Shown here in pieces: positions 32,248-43,929 of a DNA stretch of 64,000 nt. The notes below the pieces were generated by a model. It was not told the DNA's origin. It saw only the letters and a program-made list of their open reading frames with translations, and did not search any database. The translations under genes were made by a program, and so were the position numbers. The stretch spans positions 9,444,001-9,508,000 of the forward strand of contig NC_085133.1 of the NCBI RefSeq assembly GCF_030269925.1. The letters run 5' to 3'. The DNA is from Bombyx mori. Lineage: Eukaryota > Arthropoda > Insecta > Lepidoptera > Bombycidae. Numbering within the stretch: position 1 is the stretch's first letter; each line of letters starts with the position of its first letter.

Positions 32248-35200
32248 AATTATGCTTTATGTTAAGTTTCCTTCACATCAAAATAACTGTGTTAGCATGT
32301 TTGGCAACAGAATGAGACAAATTGGCCAATTTGTGACCCAGGATAGGTGCCTCATGGAGTGGAACCATAAGAGCAAAAATAATGGGGCGTAACAATACTC
32401 TTTAGTAAGAGACAGATACGTTTTCTTCTTCTCGTCATATTAGCAATTTAGGAGAATATTATATACTATATTTAGGGTAATTAATAGGTTAATAAATATG
32501 TTTCAAGTGAATCTCATTATTCTATCTTAATATTTATATATTGAACGATTTTCTTGTGTTCTTCTGTAGTTCTTGTGTATTTGATGTAGAATATAAATAA
32601 ACATTATCATTTATTGGCATAGACAAGAGAAACTTCTCATTAAACCTACACATATATCTTAGGCATCTGGGAAAATGGTTTTCTGCGCTTTGAAAATACC
32701 AAACTCCAAATTCCGTCCATTAGAAGCACAGTAAGTTTGGACGCCCACCAAAATTTAATTAAAACTATCGCCACATCAAAATATGCTTACAGGTTGGTAT
32801 GTATTTAAAGAACCGCAGAAGCGAGGCCGTAGAGAATGCCGACCGGCATTTTCACTTAAATTAGAGGACTTTAGAATTGTTCCCGTTGGGATTGGCAGGG
32901 AATCGAATTAAACACGGTTAAAGGAATGCTTCGCTGCGAAACGATTTTAATAAGGTCCCCTCTGAGTGATGAGATGTTCGGAGCGCTAATACCACATTTA
33001 TAAATTTGCGTATTTGCTGGTTCGTTGGAGAGTGCAATGCTTGCATAAATAAGTACCATTTTTATTCGGGTTCAATTTTGTTACAGAGCTCATGATGTGT
33101 TTGTTCTTGCAGACAGAAAAGCTCTTGCTTCCAACGTGCGGAATCGTTAGGAATGTCAAGATACTGATGCTATCCATTATCACCCCTGAATACATCTAAT
33201 ATCGTCGTACCTTCAGTCGTGCTCTTCATGCTAATATTGCTACTACAGTAGGTTTTATTTCAAAAATCGAAAACACTATGTTAGTCTTTATGCAATAGGT
33301 TAGGGTAGAACTTGTTGTGTTCACGAAACGCCAGCAATTGAGCTGAATGGAAGAAAATCGAGATAACCACATGTTGACTATGTGTCCTACTGAAAACACA
33401 CATGACTTTCAAAGCAATCAAGAAAAGTATTTACCGATGTACTAACTACTAAATTAATTTGTGGCAGCAGGTAAAATTAATTGTATTTCAAATAAATAGC
33501 ACCGGCTTAGCGACTCCTCCATAGATGTTGTGAAAACACAACAGTCGGATGGAAACCTGTTTCTCATTTTGTTTACCGTAAGCCAATATCCGTTAGGAGC
33601 GGTCGGCTTTTCAAACAAACGCGCAATTTGTTCCCTTCTACATGCCAAGTTGAGCTTTAAATCAAACAAAACCTTAGCCACAATACCTTCTCTACCTATT
33701 AGGTGTGTTTGAGTATGGATCCAAAATTTTATTTACGATAAACTGTACTAAAGCCACTTTGTTACATGAAATTACAGCTTTGCTAATTAATTAGATAAAC
33801 TAAGGGTCCTTCCAAATGCATCGCGCGGGTCAAATGTTTTTAAGCCTGTGACATAGAATGTATTACTCGCAAAAAGACAAGGACGCGACCAAAAAGATGA
33901 ATGGCTAATGGAGATACCACACTATGCTATACGTTAGGCTGTCAAAGCGGAGCCTCCAGAGAAAATCACACTTTCGAAACCATACCAAAAGCAGAAAGAC
34001 GTTTAGTAGGTCGTTTAAACCATCACATTCCATCTTCGGTGATCCCGCTGCTAAGAGAAGCAAAGATATCTCGACCATTCCGCTTCCAGTCCAAATAAAT
34101 GGTGCCCTCGAGGAGATATTTCGAATTTGCAGGACTGCATTCGCAAACAACACAGCAAGGTTGACAATTTTAATTAAATACACTTACCGCGTTAAGTAAA
34201 ACAAAGGACCGGCAAAGAAAAAAACCACCTTTAGTTTATAGTAGGGCTTATCAAACCTTTGCGTGTTTTTAAATTGGTCCCGCCCCCCATGGCAGAAAGA
34301 TGTGTCTTCAAAAGATTTGGATTCTAGACGTGTATTCTAAACAGGAAAAAAAAATCCTTATTTGTATAAATACCTATTTTAAACAATACCATTTGTCAGA
34401 ACATTTGTCAGACATCTGTGAAGTCGCAAATTTCCACTGACTAAGAACAAAACTCGTCGTAACTTTAAGCTCACCTGAATCGCGAAATAATTTTAGATCC
34501 GCCTTCAGAAGCGACTTCAGCAGTTTTGAGTGCCAAATTATGACGTCATTTGGGACTCGTAAGAATTAAGAGAGGATTAAGCGCCACATTTAGTTGTGTA
34601 GCGGTTTTGGCGCGAACTGTAGCTTCGGGAAGTGTACATGTTGAAGATTCGTTTCTTTTGATAGGAAAACGAATTAATGGTTAAACCCGGAGCCTATATA
34701 TATCACGATGTGAATCCAATTGCTCAAGGAAAGAAGGTAGTTACCTACTCTTTTGAGGAGTATCTATATAACCGGTGCTTAGAGCAGCGCACCACGACCT
34801 GCATAACGACACTAGACACGACTGACCCCTCCACTGGGCTTATACTTTAGATTTCTTAAGTTAAAAATATACCTTTAGATCTGATAGACTTTTAGTTCCA
34901 GTAATTTATTGATATGCTTCCTTTTGGGTGTTTATTTTAGTCGTAGGTCAAACTTTGAGACGGCTACACGGGCAAAGCGTTCGAAAAACGGTATCTTATT
35001 TCCGGCCATCAAAAGTATGTACCGATTTGAAGGGTATGACAAACCCAATCTAGACTTTGGTTTCGTGTCTCAATGTGACTTTTACCGCGTGAGGTCTACG
35101 GGCACCAGTACCCACTGCAGGTCAGATATAGGTGTACAGTAAAATCGACATTGGAAATTTAGCCTTGATTAAAATATCAGAAATCATCATAATCTGTGAA

Positions 35201-35559
35201 AGATTATCGAGCATAAGTAGAAAATGACTTCTTTCTTTCTCCTGAAGGATCAAATATGTTAAGCCGAACCTTTTTACCCTTCGGTTATTCAGAATTACTT
35301 TCTGAAAACGAAAAAAAAAAAACCCAAATGCGGATTTGTGATGTCCCTTTGAGCGCTTTAATAGATATTCAATGTGGCTTTTTATTTTGTTGAAGAAACA
35401 CGTTTCTCTTAGAAGACCAATATTTCTGTTTCATTCAGAATATCTATTTCATATTAAATTCCTGTTTCACGCAAAAGACCTCGCGGCCTCGTAAATTATT
35501 AAAAATTTACCTGTATATTGCCTAAGAAAATGTCGTTTAGCATACAGAAAATCCCACTG
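32248..35559. other. long stretch without recognised genes
   Basis: The largest repeat-free span in the window (3.3 kb). Several 60-92 codon frames on both strands (33454-34199, 34909-35142) have no motif, and none has a convincing start. A perfect palindromic ATGACGTCAT lies at 34540-34549, with TTTTGGCGCGAACTG nearby at 34605. Confidence 0.4.
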
Positions 35560-35752
35560 ACACAGTCCGTTGCGTTTCTCGGGTCTTCGCGGGTTTGGGT
35601 CGCTATTCAATCCGGTGCTAGATTCTACGAAGCACTGCTCTTGCTAATGCTAGTGTAAGCGAATTCTTTCAGGTTGCGCCCGTGAGCTCACCGACCCGTC
35701 CGGGCGTAGCTTGAATAGCTTCTAAGGGAATAAATAGGTTGGGGAAAAAAAA
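35560..35752 (+). repeat. LINE-B 3' end
   Basis: GTTTCTCGGGTCTTCGCGGG, GCTAGATTCTACGAAGCAC, GAGCTCACCGACCCGTCCGG and an A-rich end (GGGGAAAAAAAATAC). Diverged from the copy at 59318. Confidence 0.65.
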
Positions 35753-35802
35753 TACAGAAAGTAAAATTTTTTTTGTATTAATGTTTAGTTTTATAAAAAT
35801 CA

Positions 35803-36238
35803 TTTTTTTTTATTGCTTAGCTGTGAGGACGAGCTCACAGCCCACCTGGTGTTAAGTGGTTACTGGAGCCCATAGACATCTACAACGTAAATGCGCCACA
35901 CACCTTGAGATATAGTTCTAAGGTCTCAGTATTGTCACAACGGCTGCCCCACCCTTTAAACCGAAACGCATTACTGCTTCACAGCAGAAATAGGCGGGGC
36001 GGTGGTACCTACCCGTGCGGACTCACAAGAGGTCCTACCACCAGTAATTACGCAAATTATAATTTTGCGGGTTTGATTTTTATTACACGATGTTATTCCT
36101 TCACCGTGGAAGTCAATCGTGAACATTTAGTAAGTACGTATTTCATTACAAAAATTGGTACCTGCTTGCGGGATTCGAACACCGGTGCATCGCTCGATAC
36201 GAATGCACCGGACGTCTTATCCTTTAGGCCACGACGAC
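35803..36238 (-). repeat. Bm1 SINE, full length
   Basis: Complete. TTATAAAA is present near both ends (35791-35798 and 36239-36246), a likely target duplication with slippage at the A-tail. Confidence 0.94.
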
Positions 36239-36379
36239 TTATAAAATTGATTTATGGTTTTATTTCCAGCCATACATAAATTAAATTACCTGTAATGTAT
36301 TTCAAAATGCCAGCACTGTAAAACGGCAACTTCATAGGTAAAGTGTAGGCAAATGTAGGCTGGTAGGGAGCGGCTTTTC

Positions 36380-36493
36380 GGTAGGCAGCGACTTGGCTCT
36401 GCCCCTGGCATTGCTGAAGTCCATGGGCGACGGTAACCACTCACCATCAGGTGGGCCGTATGATCGTCTACCTACACGGGCAATAAAAAAAAA
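36380..36493 (+). repeat. LINE-A 3' tail, short form
   Basis: Begins GGTAGGCAGCGACTTGG and ends GGGCAATAAAAAAAA. Confidence 0.87.
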
Positions 36494-36529
36494 TGTTGCA
36501 GCAAATCTTAATTTTTTCCCGAAAAGTAT

Positions 36530-36690
36530 GAACCTATGAAAAAATGGATGGACTGCGTGAAAGACGATATGTGTATTAGGGGAGTGAGCGGAGAGATGGT
36601 ATATGATAGAGGAGTATGGAAAGAGAAAAACTTTTCCGTTGACTCCAGGTGACTGGGAGAAGGGCAGGAGAATGGTGATGATGAGTGGGG
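36530..36690 (+). pseudogene. RTE-like LINE C-terminal relic
   Basis: MKKWMDCVKDDM...RGVSGEMVYDRGVWKEK, then a stop and GATGATGAG repeats. It matches the motif order of the relic at 7830. 5'-truncated with no catalytic domain. Confidence 0.58.
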
Positions 36691-36746
36691 TCGGAGATAT
36701 ACCTATGCTCCTACTATATGGTCTTCCGGGAGTGAACAGGCTTTTT

Positions 36747-36799
36747 ACCTTGAGACATGAGTTCTGTACTGCTTCACGACGTAAATAGGCGGGGTACCT
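36747..36799 (-). repeat. small Bm1 fragment
   Basis: ACCTTGAGACATGAGTTCTG then CTGCTTCACGACGTAAATAG, with an internal deletion relative to Bm1. Confidence 0.6.
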
Positions 36800-36800
36800 A

Positions 36801-37000
36801 TCTTTTTTCCCCTTACCCATTCGCTGGTAGCCAAAGGGGCTATTTCAGCTACGCCCGGACGGGTATGTGAGCTCACGGGCTCAACCTGAGAGAATTTACT
36901 AACATAAGCCCTAGCAAGAGCAGTGTTAAATCTACCACCAGATCGGAATCGCGACCCACTGAGAATATTCGGCGAGAAACTCAGTAGACTGTGCCTATAA
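36801..37000 (-). repeat. LINE-B 3' end
   Basis: From a TTTTTTCC tail through CGCTGGTAGCC...GGGCTATTTCAGC to CGAGAAACTCAGTAGACTG. Same subtype as 15728-15897. Confidence 0.72.
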
Positions 37001-37280
37001 GATACCTTTGCGAGATCACAGGACGCCTTACCAGCACTGAATATAAACAAGCGGACGTTACAAAAAGCAGTCACGATCTAGTCTCGAATTTTAAAGTTAA
37101 TCGTAATGCGAACCGTTCAAATTTGTTACTGCGCTTAAAGAGAGCCGGCTAATTTTTAGTTGCTTATAGTATTACAAGGATTATCTGCGGGCGGTGTCAG
37201 ATGCTAGACCACCCACGCTATTGGATATCGATTTTTCGGTTCAATGATGGCGGTCAAGAGTATTAAGTAAGGAGTTTATC

Positions 37281-37522
37281 TTTTTTATTTTTATTGCTTA
37301 GATTGGTGGACGATTTCACAGGCCACCTGGTGTTAAGACTTTACTGGAGCCCATAGACATCTACAACGTAAATGCGCCACCCACCTTGAAATATAAGTTC
37401 TAAAGTATAGTTACAACGGCTGCCCCACCCTTCAAACCGAAACGCATTACTGTTTCACGGCAGAAATAGGCAGGGTGGTGGTACTTACCCGTGCGGACTC
37501 CCAAGAGGTCCTACCATCAGTA
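37281..37522 (-). repeat. Bm1 SINE, headless class
   Basis: From the A-tail to CTACCATCAGTAA. A 9-10 bp deletion removes part of the GGTCTCA segment. Confidence 0.9.
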
Positions 37523-37672
37523 AAAAGGTAATGTTGTGGATTGACTTGAACGTTGCTATGAAAGGTGGTAGTTCCAAAATACAGTGGCCACGAGCAACAG
37601 TAACTGTGTAAACAGGATCTTTAAGCGCTGAATACGGATTCCGTTGTGAGATTATTGTAAACATACAATTTA

Positions 37673-38255
37673 CTGGAGGTCGTCCAGTGGTCGAAATTCG
37701 ACTTTAATTAATTTAAATTATAAGTTTGAACATTATTAAGGTTCTATTGTCAAAGATTATTAATAGACTTCTTAAAGCACAGATTTCGCCAACTATAGAC
37801 AAATAATATTAAAGACAAAGAATATAATCAGTTCTTAATTTAACTACAGACCACACAGACAGAAAAGAGTATATATGCGTGTGTGTGTCAAATACATGGT
37901 AGTGTGTGTAATGTTTTTTTTATTGATTTAATAAAAAAATTATGCATAATTAAAAAAAATATGCATATTATATAAAATTAGCATTCTCCATTCCTTCTTT
38001 ATATTCTCTAATAGCGAACCACCCTCGCTTCGCTTCGGAAACTGTAATTTATTATTGATTTCTCCACTATTTTATGGATGTTATTATACATATAACCTTC
38101 CTCTTCAATCACTCTATCTATTAAAAAAAAACCGCATCAAAATCCGTTGCGTAGTTTTAAAGATTTAAGGGTACATAGGGACAGAGAAAGCCACTTTGTT
38201 TTTTACATGTAGTGATAAGTGTGTGAAATTTTTGCTTCATGTATTAATCTATAGG
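37673..38255 (-). mobile_element. Helitron family H (copy 3), split by another Helitron
   Basis: The hairpin end (GGTCGAAATTCGACT) is at left and ATTCTCTA ends at 38010. The sequence resumes at 38216 with AAGTGTGTGAAATTTTTGCT and reaches TATTAATCTATAGG at 38255. Diverged, and missing the CGTCCGC...GTAAAAAGGG segment. Confidence 0.72.
38011..38215 (-). mobile_element. second-type Helitron nested in Helitron H
   Basis: On the minus strand it starts TCACTACATGTAAAAAAC and ends GAAGCGAGGGTGGTTCGCTA, with a degenerate CTAG end. The interior has the GACAGAGAAAGCCACTTTGT and GCATCAAAATCCGTTGCG strings common in lepidopteran repeats. It interrupts copy 3 of family H within the ATTCTCTATAAGTG motif. 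Confidence 0.65.
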
Positions 38256-38576
38256 TTACAAACGCTTGACATAATGCTGACGGATTCGTTGTTTTCGGAA
38301 ATGGAATAGTACGAAAAATATCAGAATTCGGTTCAAAACCCTGCGTATAGCCTACGTATTCTATCTAGACAACTCAAGCTTAATTCTCCCCATTCTTGTC
38401 TATTATCTGTCTGTTCCAACTGTAATTTCTCAGAGTGTTACACAGAGAAGCTTAGCTCAACTAGTCGAGAAAAGTACGAATGCAACGAGCGTTTCAATTT
38501 AAGCGGATTATACTTCGTGTTGCCTCGGAGATACTTGAGATCAGGTTTCGTTGCAGCGAGAATTATGCCTAACTAG
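38256..38576. other. no gene recognised
   Basis: No supported feature. Confidence 0.45.
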
Positions 38577-38845
38577 ATGATGGTTTTTTTTTTGATAACG
38601 CCATCTTGTTGTGTCTTTAAAGCGGTTAGTTGCCCTCAATTAAGAAAAATAGTATTATTATTCGCCAATAGATGTCGGGAAGAGTCGATTATTGAAAACA
38701 CGAATAACACGAATATATCGATTTATCGCCCCCAAAATCCCCTGTATACTAAATTATATAAAAATCATTGGAGCCGTTTCCGAGATTCGGATTATATATA
38801 TATTAATATACAGGAATTGCTCGTTTAAAGGTATAAGATTATTTT
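38577..38845 (+). repeat. dispersed repeat E
   Basis: The end, ATATTAATATACAGGAATTG then CTCGTTTAAAGGTATAAG, matches 2881-2929. Upstream it has AAATCATTGGAGCCGTTTCC, a phrase typical of insect LINE 3' UTRs. The 83-codon frame here is incidental. Confidence 0.5.
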
Positions 38846-39819
38846 CTTTCGTGTTATTTTTATTCGTAGTATTTTTGGGCAATAGTCTGGATTTGACAGA
38901 GGGCAGGGCTATGTGCCTGTTTTAGTTGAGAAGCAGTCATACTTTTCGACACGAAGTTTATGTATGACTGATTTAATGACAAAAGTAACTGAATACCTCT
39001 GAAGATCACCATCTTTGGTACCGTAAATCTATGGGCTGCAAGATGAGCTGTCCTCTTTTCTCCATTTAATACAAATAATGTGACAATTGAAACTTGTGAA
39101 TTTCAGGGTAAAATCTATGAGTTTACGGACTTTCCGATGGTAAATGGAGATCTGGAACGCTTCAGAATACCGCCAAGTAAATTAGCTAGCAGCCCGCGGT
39201 TTCTATTTCCTTCCAAACAACTGTTTAAGAAGCACATAATACCAAAGCACTGGCTAATAGAAAGTTCATTACAGATCCAAATGCCACGTAGATCTATGAA
39301 AACACAGGTCAGAACACATGTGGTATTAGCAGAATTTACCGTAGTTAATAATACTGTCACCTTTAATTTGTTCGTTGTGACTGCATCATCTCCTCATAAA
39401 CTACACCTAGGCTTGAACCAGCTCAGTATTTGAGTGAACCTCAAGTCCGTCTGAACAAGATACGATCTTAACAATACAGACCATAATAAAGAAATAACTT
39501 CACATATTATACTGCTTAATAAGCTTAAAAGCAATCATTCCAAATCAAAACGAGGACACTCCGTGTTTATCCATAAAGAGTCTCCAAGGCCCTGATTTTG
39601 AAAGATTGGCACAACCTATAATCTGTATGATATCATAAAAAGCACGTATATTTAATCTGCTGTCAAGTCAGGAAATTCGGGGTCATTGGATTTAGTAGCC
39701 GAGTAAAGACAACAAACATTCACCTTGAGTCACCAGATAGAAGTTTTATCCGTCACATCCAAATGAATGCTTCGCGTCCGATATGAGCGAATTGGTAGTA
39801 TCACTGAAGACTTATTGTG
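38846..39819. other. no gene recognised
   Basis: The 117-codon frame at 39080-39433 has a plain, non-repetitive composition but no domain I recognise, and an 81-codon frame opposes it. Left unannotated as a gene. Confidence 0.35.
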
Positions 39820-39969
39820 TTCTATTCTATCAGCCCATAGATGTCCATTGCCGGATATAGGTCTCCTTAAGTCTCACCACAAAGATCGGTTCTGCGCTGT
39901 TTGCGTCCAGTCGATCCCCGCGAACCTCAATAGGTCGTCCGTCCATCTTGTGGGAGACCTATATCCGTA
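39820..39969 (-). pseudogene. RTE-like LINE C-terminal relic
   Basis: On the minus strand it reads PTRWTDDLLRFAG then WTQTAQNRSLW, a stop and DLRRPISG; the Trp-Thr-Asp block is the same as in the fragment at 14245. An in-frame TGA breaks it. Confidence 0.6.
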
Positions 39970-39982
39970 TAGTATTTTAAAA

Positions 39983-40257
39983 GTCGTTGTGGTCTCAAGA
40001 ATAAGACCTCCGATGCATTCGTATCTAGCGATTCTCTGGTGTTCGAATCCCGCAAACAGGTACTAATTTTCCTAATAAAGTACGTAATTCCTGATAATAA
40101 CATCGTGAGGCAGCCGTTGTACTATAAAAAACTGAGACCTTAGAACTCATATCTCAAGGTAGGTGGCGGCATTTACGTTGTAGATGTCTATGGGCTCCAG
40201 TAACCAATCAGCACCAGGTTGGCCGTGAGCTCGTCCACACAAAGAAGCCGTAAAAAA
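39983..40257 (+). repeat. Bm1 SINE with head but internal deletion
   Basis: The tRNA head is recognisable (GTCGTTGTGGTCTCAAGAAT; B box TGTTCGAATCC near 40040). About 150 bp between CATCGTG and GGCAGCCGTTGTA are missing. The tail is diverged (AAAGAAGCCGTAAAAAA). Confidence 0.85.
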
Positions 40258-41029
40258 GAAGTATATTACCAGTAAAATAAAAGGGGTTACTAGCTTTTGT
40301 ACGTAGCCTATATTTTCTGACCCTTGACAATGTGCAAACAAAATTTTATGACGTGCGATTTAGTCTTTGAGATCTGAAAGGATTATGAAAATGCTCATTT
40401 TCGCAAATGAGAGAGGGGGGGGCGTAGAAAGAATCCAAAAAGGGCTTACTGCTTCGACTAGGGAATATAATAGAGTTACTGCTATTGTATGGTATAGTGG
40501 TAGGAACAGTTAGAGCTCATGTCTCAAAGGTAGCGGCATTTACGTTATGCATGTCTATAGGATTCTGCGAGTGTTTAAATCCCAAGGATCGGATGGATAT
40601 GATAGGACCCTGGGCTCGATTGCCGGTCTGAGCAACAAGAAATAAATGGTGGTACAGGAAGCCGCGGTCACATACCTGTATCATCAGTGTAAGATTCTCC
40701 AACCTCAAAACTGCCATATTTCATAAAGCTTGTATACGTGTATTAAATTCATTTCATACAATAATGGGAGGATATGAAATTTTATAGAACACTATAAAAG
40801 CTCCGGTTTGAAAGCTTACGTTTACTAACGTGAAGCATATTTATTAGAAATGTTTTATGATCCCGTCCGTTCGTTTCCACCGAGTCATGATCCATATTTC
40901 TATGAATAGTTTATTGGCGACAACTCGACGCATATGTGACGTGCTGGATGTAGAAGATTTGTATTATGTAATCTTTAGGATTCGGTTATACAATAACCTA
41001 TTAGAAAATATGTAATTCTGTTAGAAGAA
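40258..41029. other. mostly unrecognised; old Bm1-like trace at 40490-40562
   Basis: CTCATGTCTCAAAGGTAG...GGCATTTACGTTATGCATGTC at 40515-40560 looks like decayed Bm1 body in plus orientation. Nothing else is supported. Confidence 0.4.
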
Positions 41030-41200
41030 TGTCATGTTGTGCCATTCTGATTGATGGTACTGGCCAATTGTACTTTTTTGTATTTAATGTTTTGCTTTTT
41101 TTTATTTGGTTTAAAATAAAGTATACTCTCTCTCTCTCTCTCCTCACCATCCCTCTCCCCTCCTTCTCTCTCCCTCTCTGTCTCCCTTTCTCTCATGTTC
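41030..41200 (+). repeat. possible LINE 3' end with (TC)n tail
   Basis: AATAAAGTATACTCTCTCTC introduces a TC-rich microsatellite (41128-41195). The same 'ATAAAGT-TATTCTCTC' junction occurs inverted at 63042-63090, which suggests a LINE family ending in (TC)n. Only the junction is shared. Confidence 0.4.
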
Positions 41201-41726
41201 AATACCAAGATTTCAGAACGAATATTCCTAATAGGCCTTGGCGAACGGTTACGTCGATGAAGACATAATATTATCGTCTAATAAAAACCAAAATCGGAAA
41301 GTGTATCAATTTGCGTGATTACCAGAAGGTCTTCACAAGTCTGGAAGGGTCTTGTCTACTTCCGTAAGGAAAAAGCTTTGCGTTACGGGGGATACTAATG
41401 CCTAACAATGGCGTTCACACTTCACCCTAATGTCACATGTTAGACAGCACTATACCTTGTCCATAGGCCCAAACAATTCCTTCAAACTTGCACACTGCTC
41501 AATAACCCGTTCAACAAAACAAGTTCGTACCCATGCTGTTGTTTGATTCGGTTATAGTTTACGAGTAGTCGCCATCTGATGTCGAACCTCTACAAGATAT
41601 TAGGTTTGGGACTATCAAATTACAAGGGAAGTTAATGGGATCTTAAACGAATTACATTAAGTAAGACGTCATTAAACAGAGGCGTGCGAGGGAGATAGTG
41701 ATATGTTCTTAATAAAGCCGTAACTC
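41201..41726. other. no gene recognised
   Basis: No supported feature. Confidence 0.45.
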
Positions 41727-42160
41727 TTTTTTTTTGTTGCTTAGATGGGTGGACGAGCTCACAGCCCACCTGGTGTTAAGTGGTTACTGGAGCCCATAGA
41801 CATCTACAACGTAAATGCGCCACCCACTTTCAGATATGAGTTCTAAGGTCTTAGTATAGTTACAACGGCTACCCCACCCTTCAAACCGAAACGCATTCCT
41901 GTTTCACGGCAGAAATAGGCAGGGTGGTGATACTTACCTGTGCGGACTCAAAAGAGGTCCTACCACCAGTAATTACGTAAATTATAATTTTGCGGGTTTG
42001 ATTTTTATGACACGATGTTATTCCTTCACCGTGGAAGTCAATCGTGAGCATTTATTGAGTACGTATTTCATTAGAAAAAATGGTACCCGCCTGAGATTCA
42101 AACACCGGGTACATTGCTCAACACGTACGCACCAGACGTCTTATTCTCTAGGCCACGACG
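41727..42160 (-). repeat. Bm1 SINE, full length
   Basis: A-tail at left and head at right (TCTAGGCCACGACG). The B-box region is damaged (GAGATTCAAACACCGGGTAC). Confidence 0.93.
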
Positions 42161-42458
42161 CTTCAAATTTTTGATTCATTTCAAAATTAAACCTTAAACT
42201 ATTTACATTCGATGGTGTTGAGTGTTGAGAAATTTAGGAAACAGCGCTATGATTTCTGATACGCTGTCTCGAAGCCCCGTCCCGCACAGCTGAACTTCCC
42301 CAATGATGAAACGTGTGAAATCACACGATACCAGAATTTACTGTAATTATGTAAGGCGCCTGAAAGGTTACGCAAACTTAAAAGTTTCGTTCGGTAGAGC
42401 TTAGGAAATGTAAGTAGGGTTTTAAGTTTACCCTGTTAAATTTGTGAAAATTAATTTG
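42161..42458. other. spacer, nothing recognised
   Basis: Just under 300 bp between two Bm1 copies, with no supported feature. Confidence 0.45.
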
Positions 42459-42700
42459 GTGGTGGAACCTCTTGTGAGTCCGCGCGGGTAGGTACCACCG
42501 CCCTGCCTATTGCTGCCGTGAAGCAGTAATGCGTTTCGGTTTGAAGGGTGGAGCCGCCGTTGTAACTTTACTGAGACTTTAAAACTTATATCTTAAGGTG
42601 GGTGACGCATTTACGTCGTAGATGTCTATGGGCTCCAGTAACCACTTAACACCAGGTGGGCTGTGAGCTCACCCAACCATCTAAGCAATTAAATAAAAAT
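42459..42700 (+). repeat. Bm1 SINE, headless class
   Basis: Begins GGTGGTGGAACCTCTTGTG, two bases inside the usual headless start, and ends CATCTAAGCAATTAAATAAA. Confidence 0.9.
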
Positions 42701-42786
42701 ACAAAAAATTCAAATACAAATCATTTATTGCAACTGAAATATCCTCCAAGTGTTTTGGATGTGCCAAGCTGGTTGAATGTCAAAAG

Positions 42787-43150
42787 GTGCTCACGGGCTC
42801 AACCTGAAAGAATTTGTTAAAACTGGTCCTAGCAAGAGTTTTCTTTTTTTTTTTTGTCTCCTATGCTTATAGCCTTGAGAGGCTATTTCAGCTTCGCCAT
42901 AACGTTTGTAGGTGAGCTCGCGGTGCTCAAACCGGAGAGTTGCTAACACTGACCCTAGCAAGAGAAGTGCTTCGCAGAATCTGCCACCGGATCGGAAACG
43001 CGACCCACTGAGAAGATCCGGTGAGAAACTTAGTGGGCCAGAGCAAGAGCAGTGCTTCGCATAATCTACCATGCGATCGGAAGCCTGACTCACTGAGAAG
43101 ATCTGGCGAGAAATTCAGTGGGCTGTGTCTATGGGCTAGTTCACTCGTCT
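42787..43150 (-). repeat. LINE-B 3' end, outer copy of a nested pair
   Basis: CTCACGGGCTCAACCTGAAAG to CCTAGCAAGAG at left and GAGCAAGAGCAGTGCTTCGC to TCTATGGGCTAGTTCACTCG at right are two parts of one copy. The inner copy splits them. Confidence 0.75.
42839..43041 (-). mobile_element. LINE-B 3' end inserted in another LINE-B 3' end
   Basis: Starts with the poly-T tail and GTCTCCTATGCTTATAGCC and ends CTTAGTGGGCCAG. AGCAAGAG is duplicated at 42831-42838 and 43042-43049, the target-site duplication of this 5'-truncated insertion. Confidence 0.8.
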
Positions 43151-43929
43151 ACTCTTGGACGTAATCGACGAATTCGACGGAGACTGTGACGTAAATTTAA
43201 TTGAGTTTAAATCATGCTCAACTGCACAAAGGTTCCTTGTTTGCTGTTAACGAATCAACGACGCTTCATACATTAATGGCTGTGATTGGCCAACGATGAC
43301 GTCATATCGCACGAACCAATCACAACTCAGGAAGCACATTAGTGGCACCAATTGTCAAAATTTAAAATTTTTTACACGAAGAAAAAAGATGGATGCGCAT
43401 TTCAATTCTATATTTGTAATATAATTAAAAATAATATAATGAGTTTTTGAAGAAGTAAACGCATTTATTCATTTTCTTGGCCACCTCAAGATACCTCTAA
43501 GAAATAGACACAGCATTTGCTTTATCAAACACATAAGCAGGAGTAAACGTTCTCCAGCTTAGAAGAATCGGAAGAAAGGATTAAGCTACATAAATTCCAA
43601 ATTCGGTACGAAATTTTTAAAAGCGTGTATAAATGTTGAAAACACCTCAAAGTGCTTTTATTACAACAAGCCAAAACGAAAATAACTTTTCAAAAGCCTA
43701 ATTCGTTAAGCTTTTTCACCTTTACAACGAAAGCCCTCAAACAGCCACGAAAATAAACAAGTAGAATTTTGAAAAACACATCTAAATGCGCGAGACGGGC
43801 TGAACAAGAACTATAGACTGTACTTCGTAGACTTTTAAAATGGGGGTAAAATCTCGAAGACTTAATTTGATTTTTAAAATAGGGAGTGTTATATCTTCGA
43901 AGACTTGATTTCCCAAACTGATTGTCTCA
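43151..43929. other. no gene recognised apart from the palindromic site at 43281
   Basis: No coding frame of note. Confidence 0.4.
43281..43324. promoter_or_regulatory. palindromic CCAAT / CRE / CCAAT cluster
   Basis: TGTGATTGG (43281-43289) and its exact inverse CCAATCACA (43316-43324) flank a perfect palindromic CRE, ATGACGTCAT (43296-43305). CCAAT is the NF-Y core and TGACGTCA the CREB/ATF core. No gene start is identified next to it. Confidence 0.4.

Noticed and set aside
33454..34199. Overlapping 60-92 codon frames on both strands
   Set aside because: They overlap each other in antisense and show no motif; typical random frames.
38577..39433. Host genes encoded by frames of 83 and 117 codons
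   Set aside because: The first lies in a dispersed repeat. The second has no domain, is opposed by an 81-codon frame and has no splice or promoter support.
41128..41195. Regulatory polypyrimidine tract
   Set aside because: Better explained as a (TC)n simple-sequence tail; the same junction occurs at 63042.
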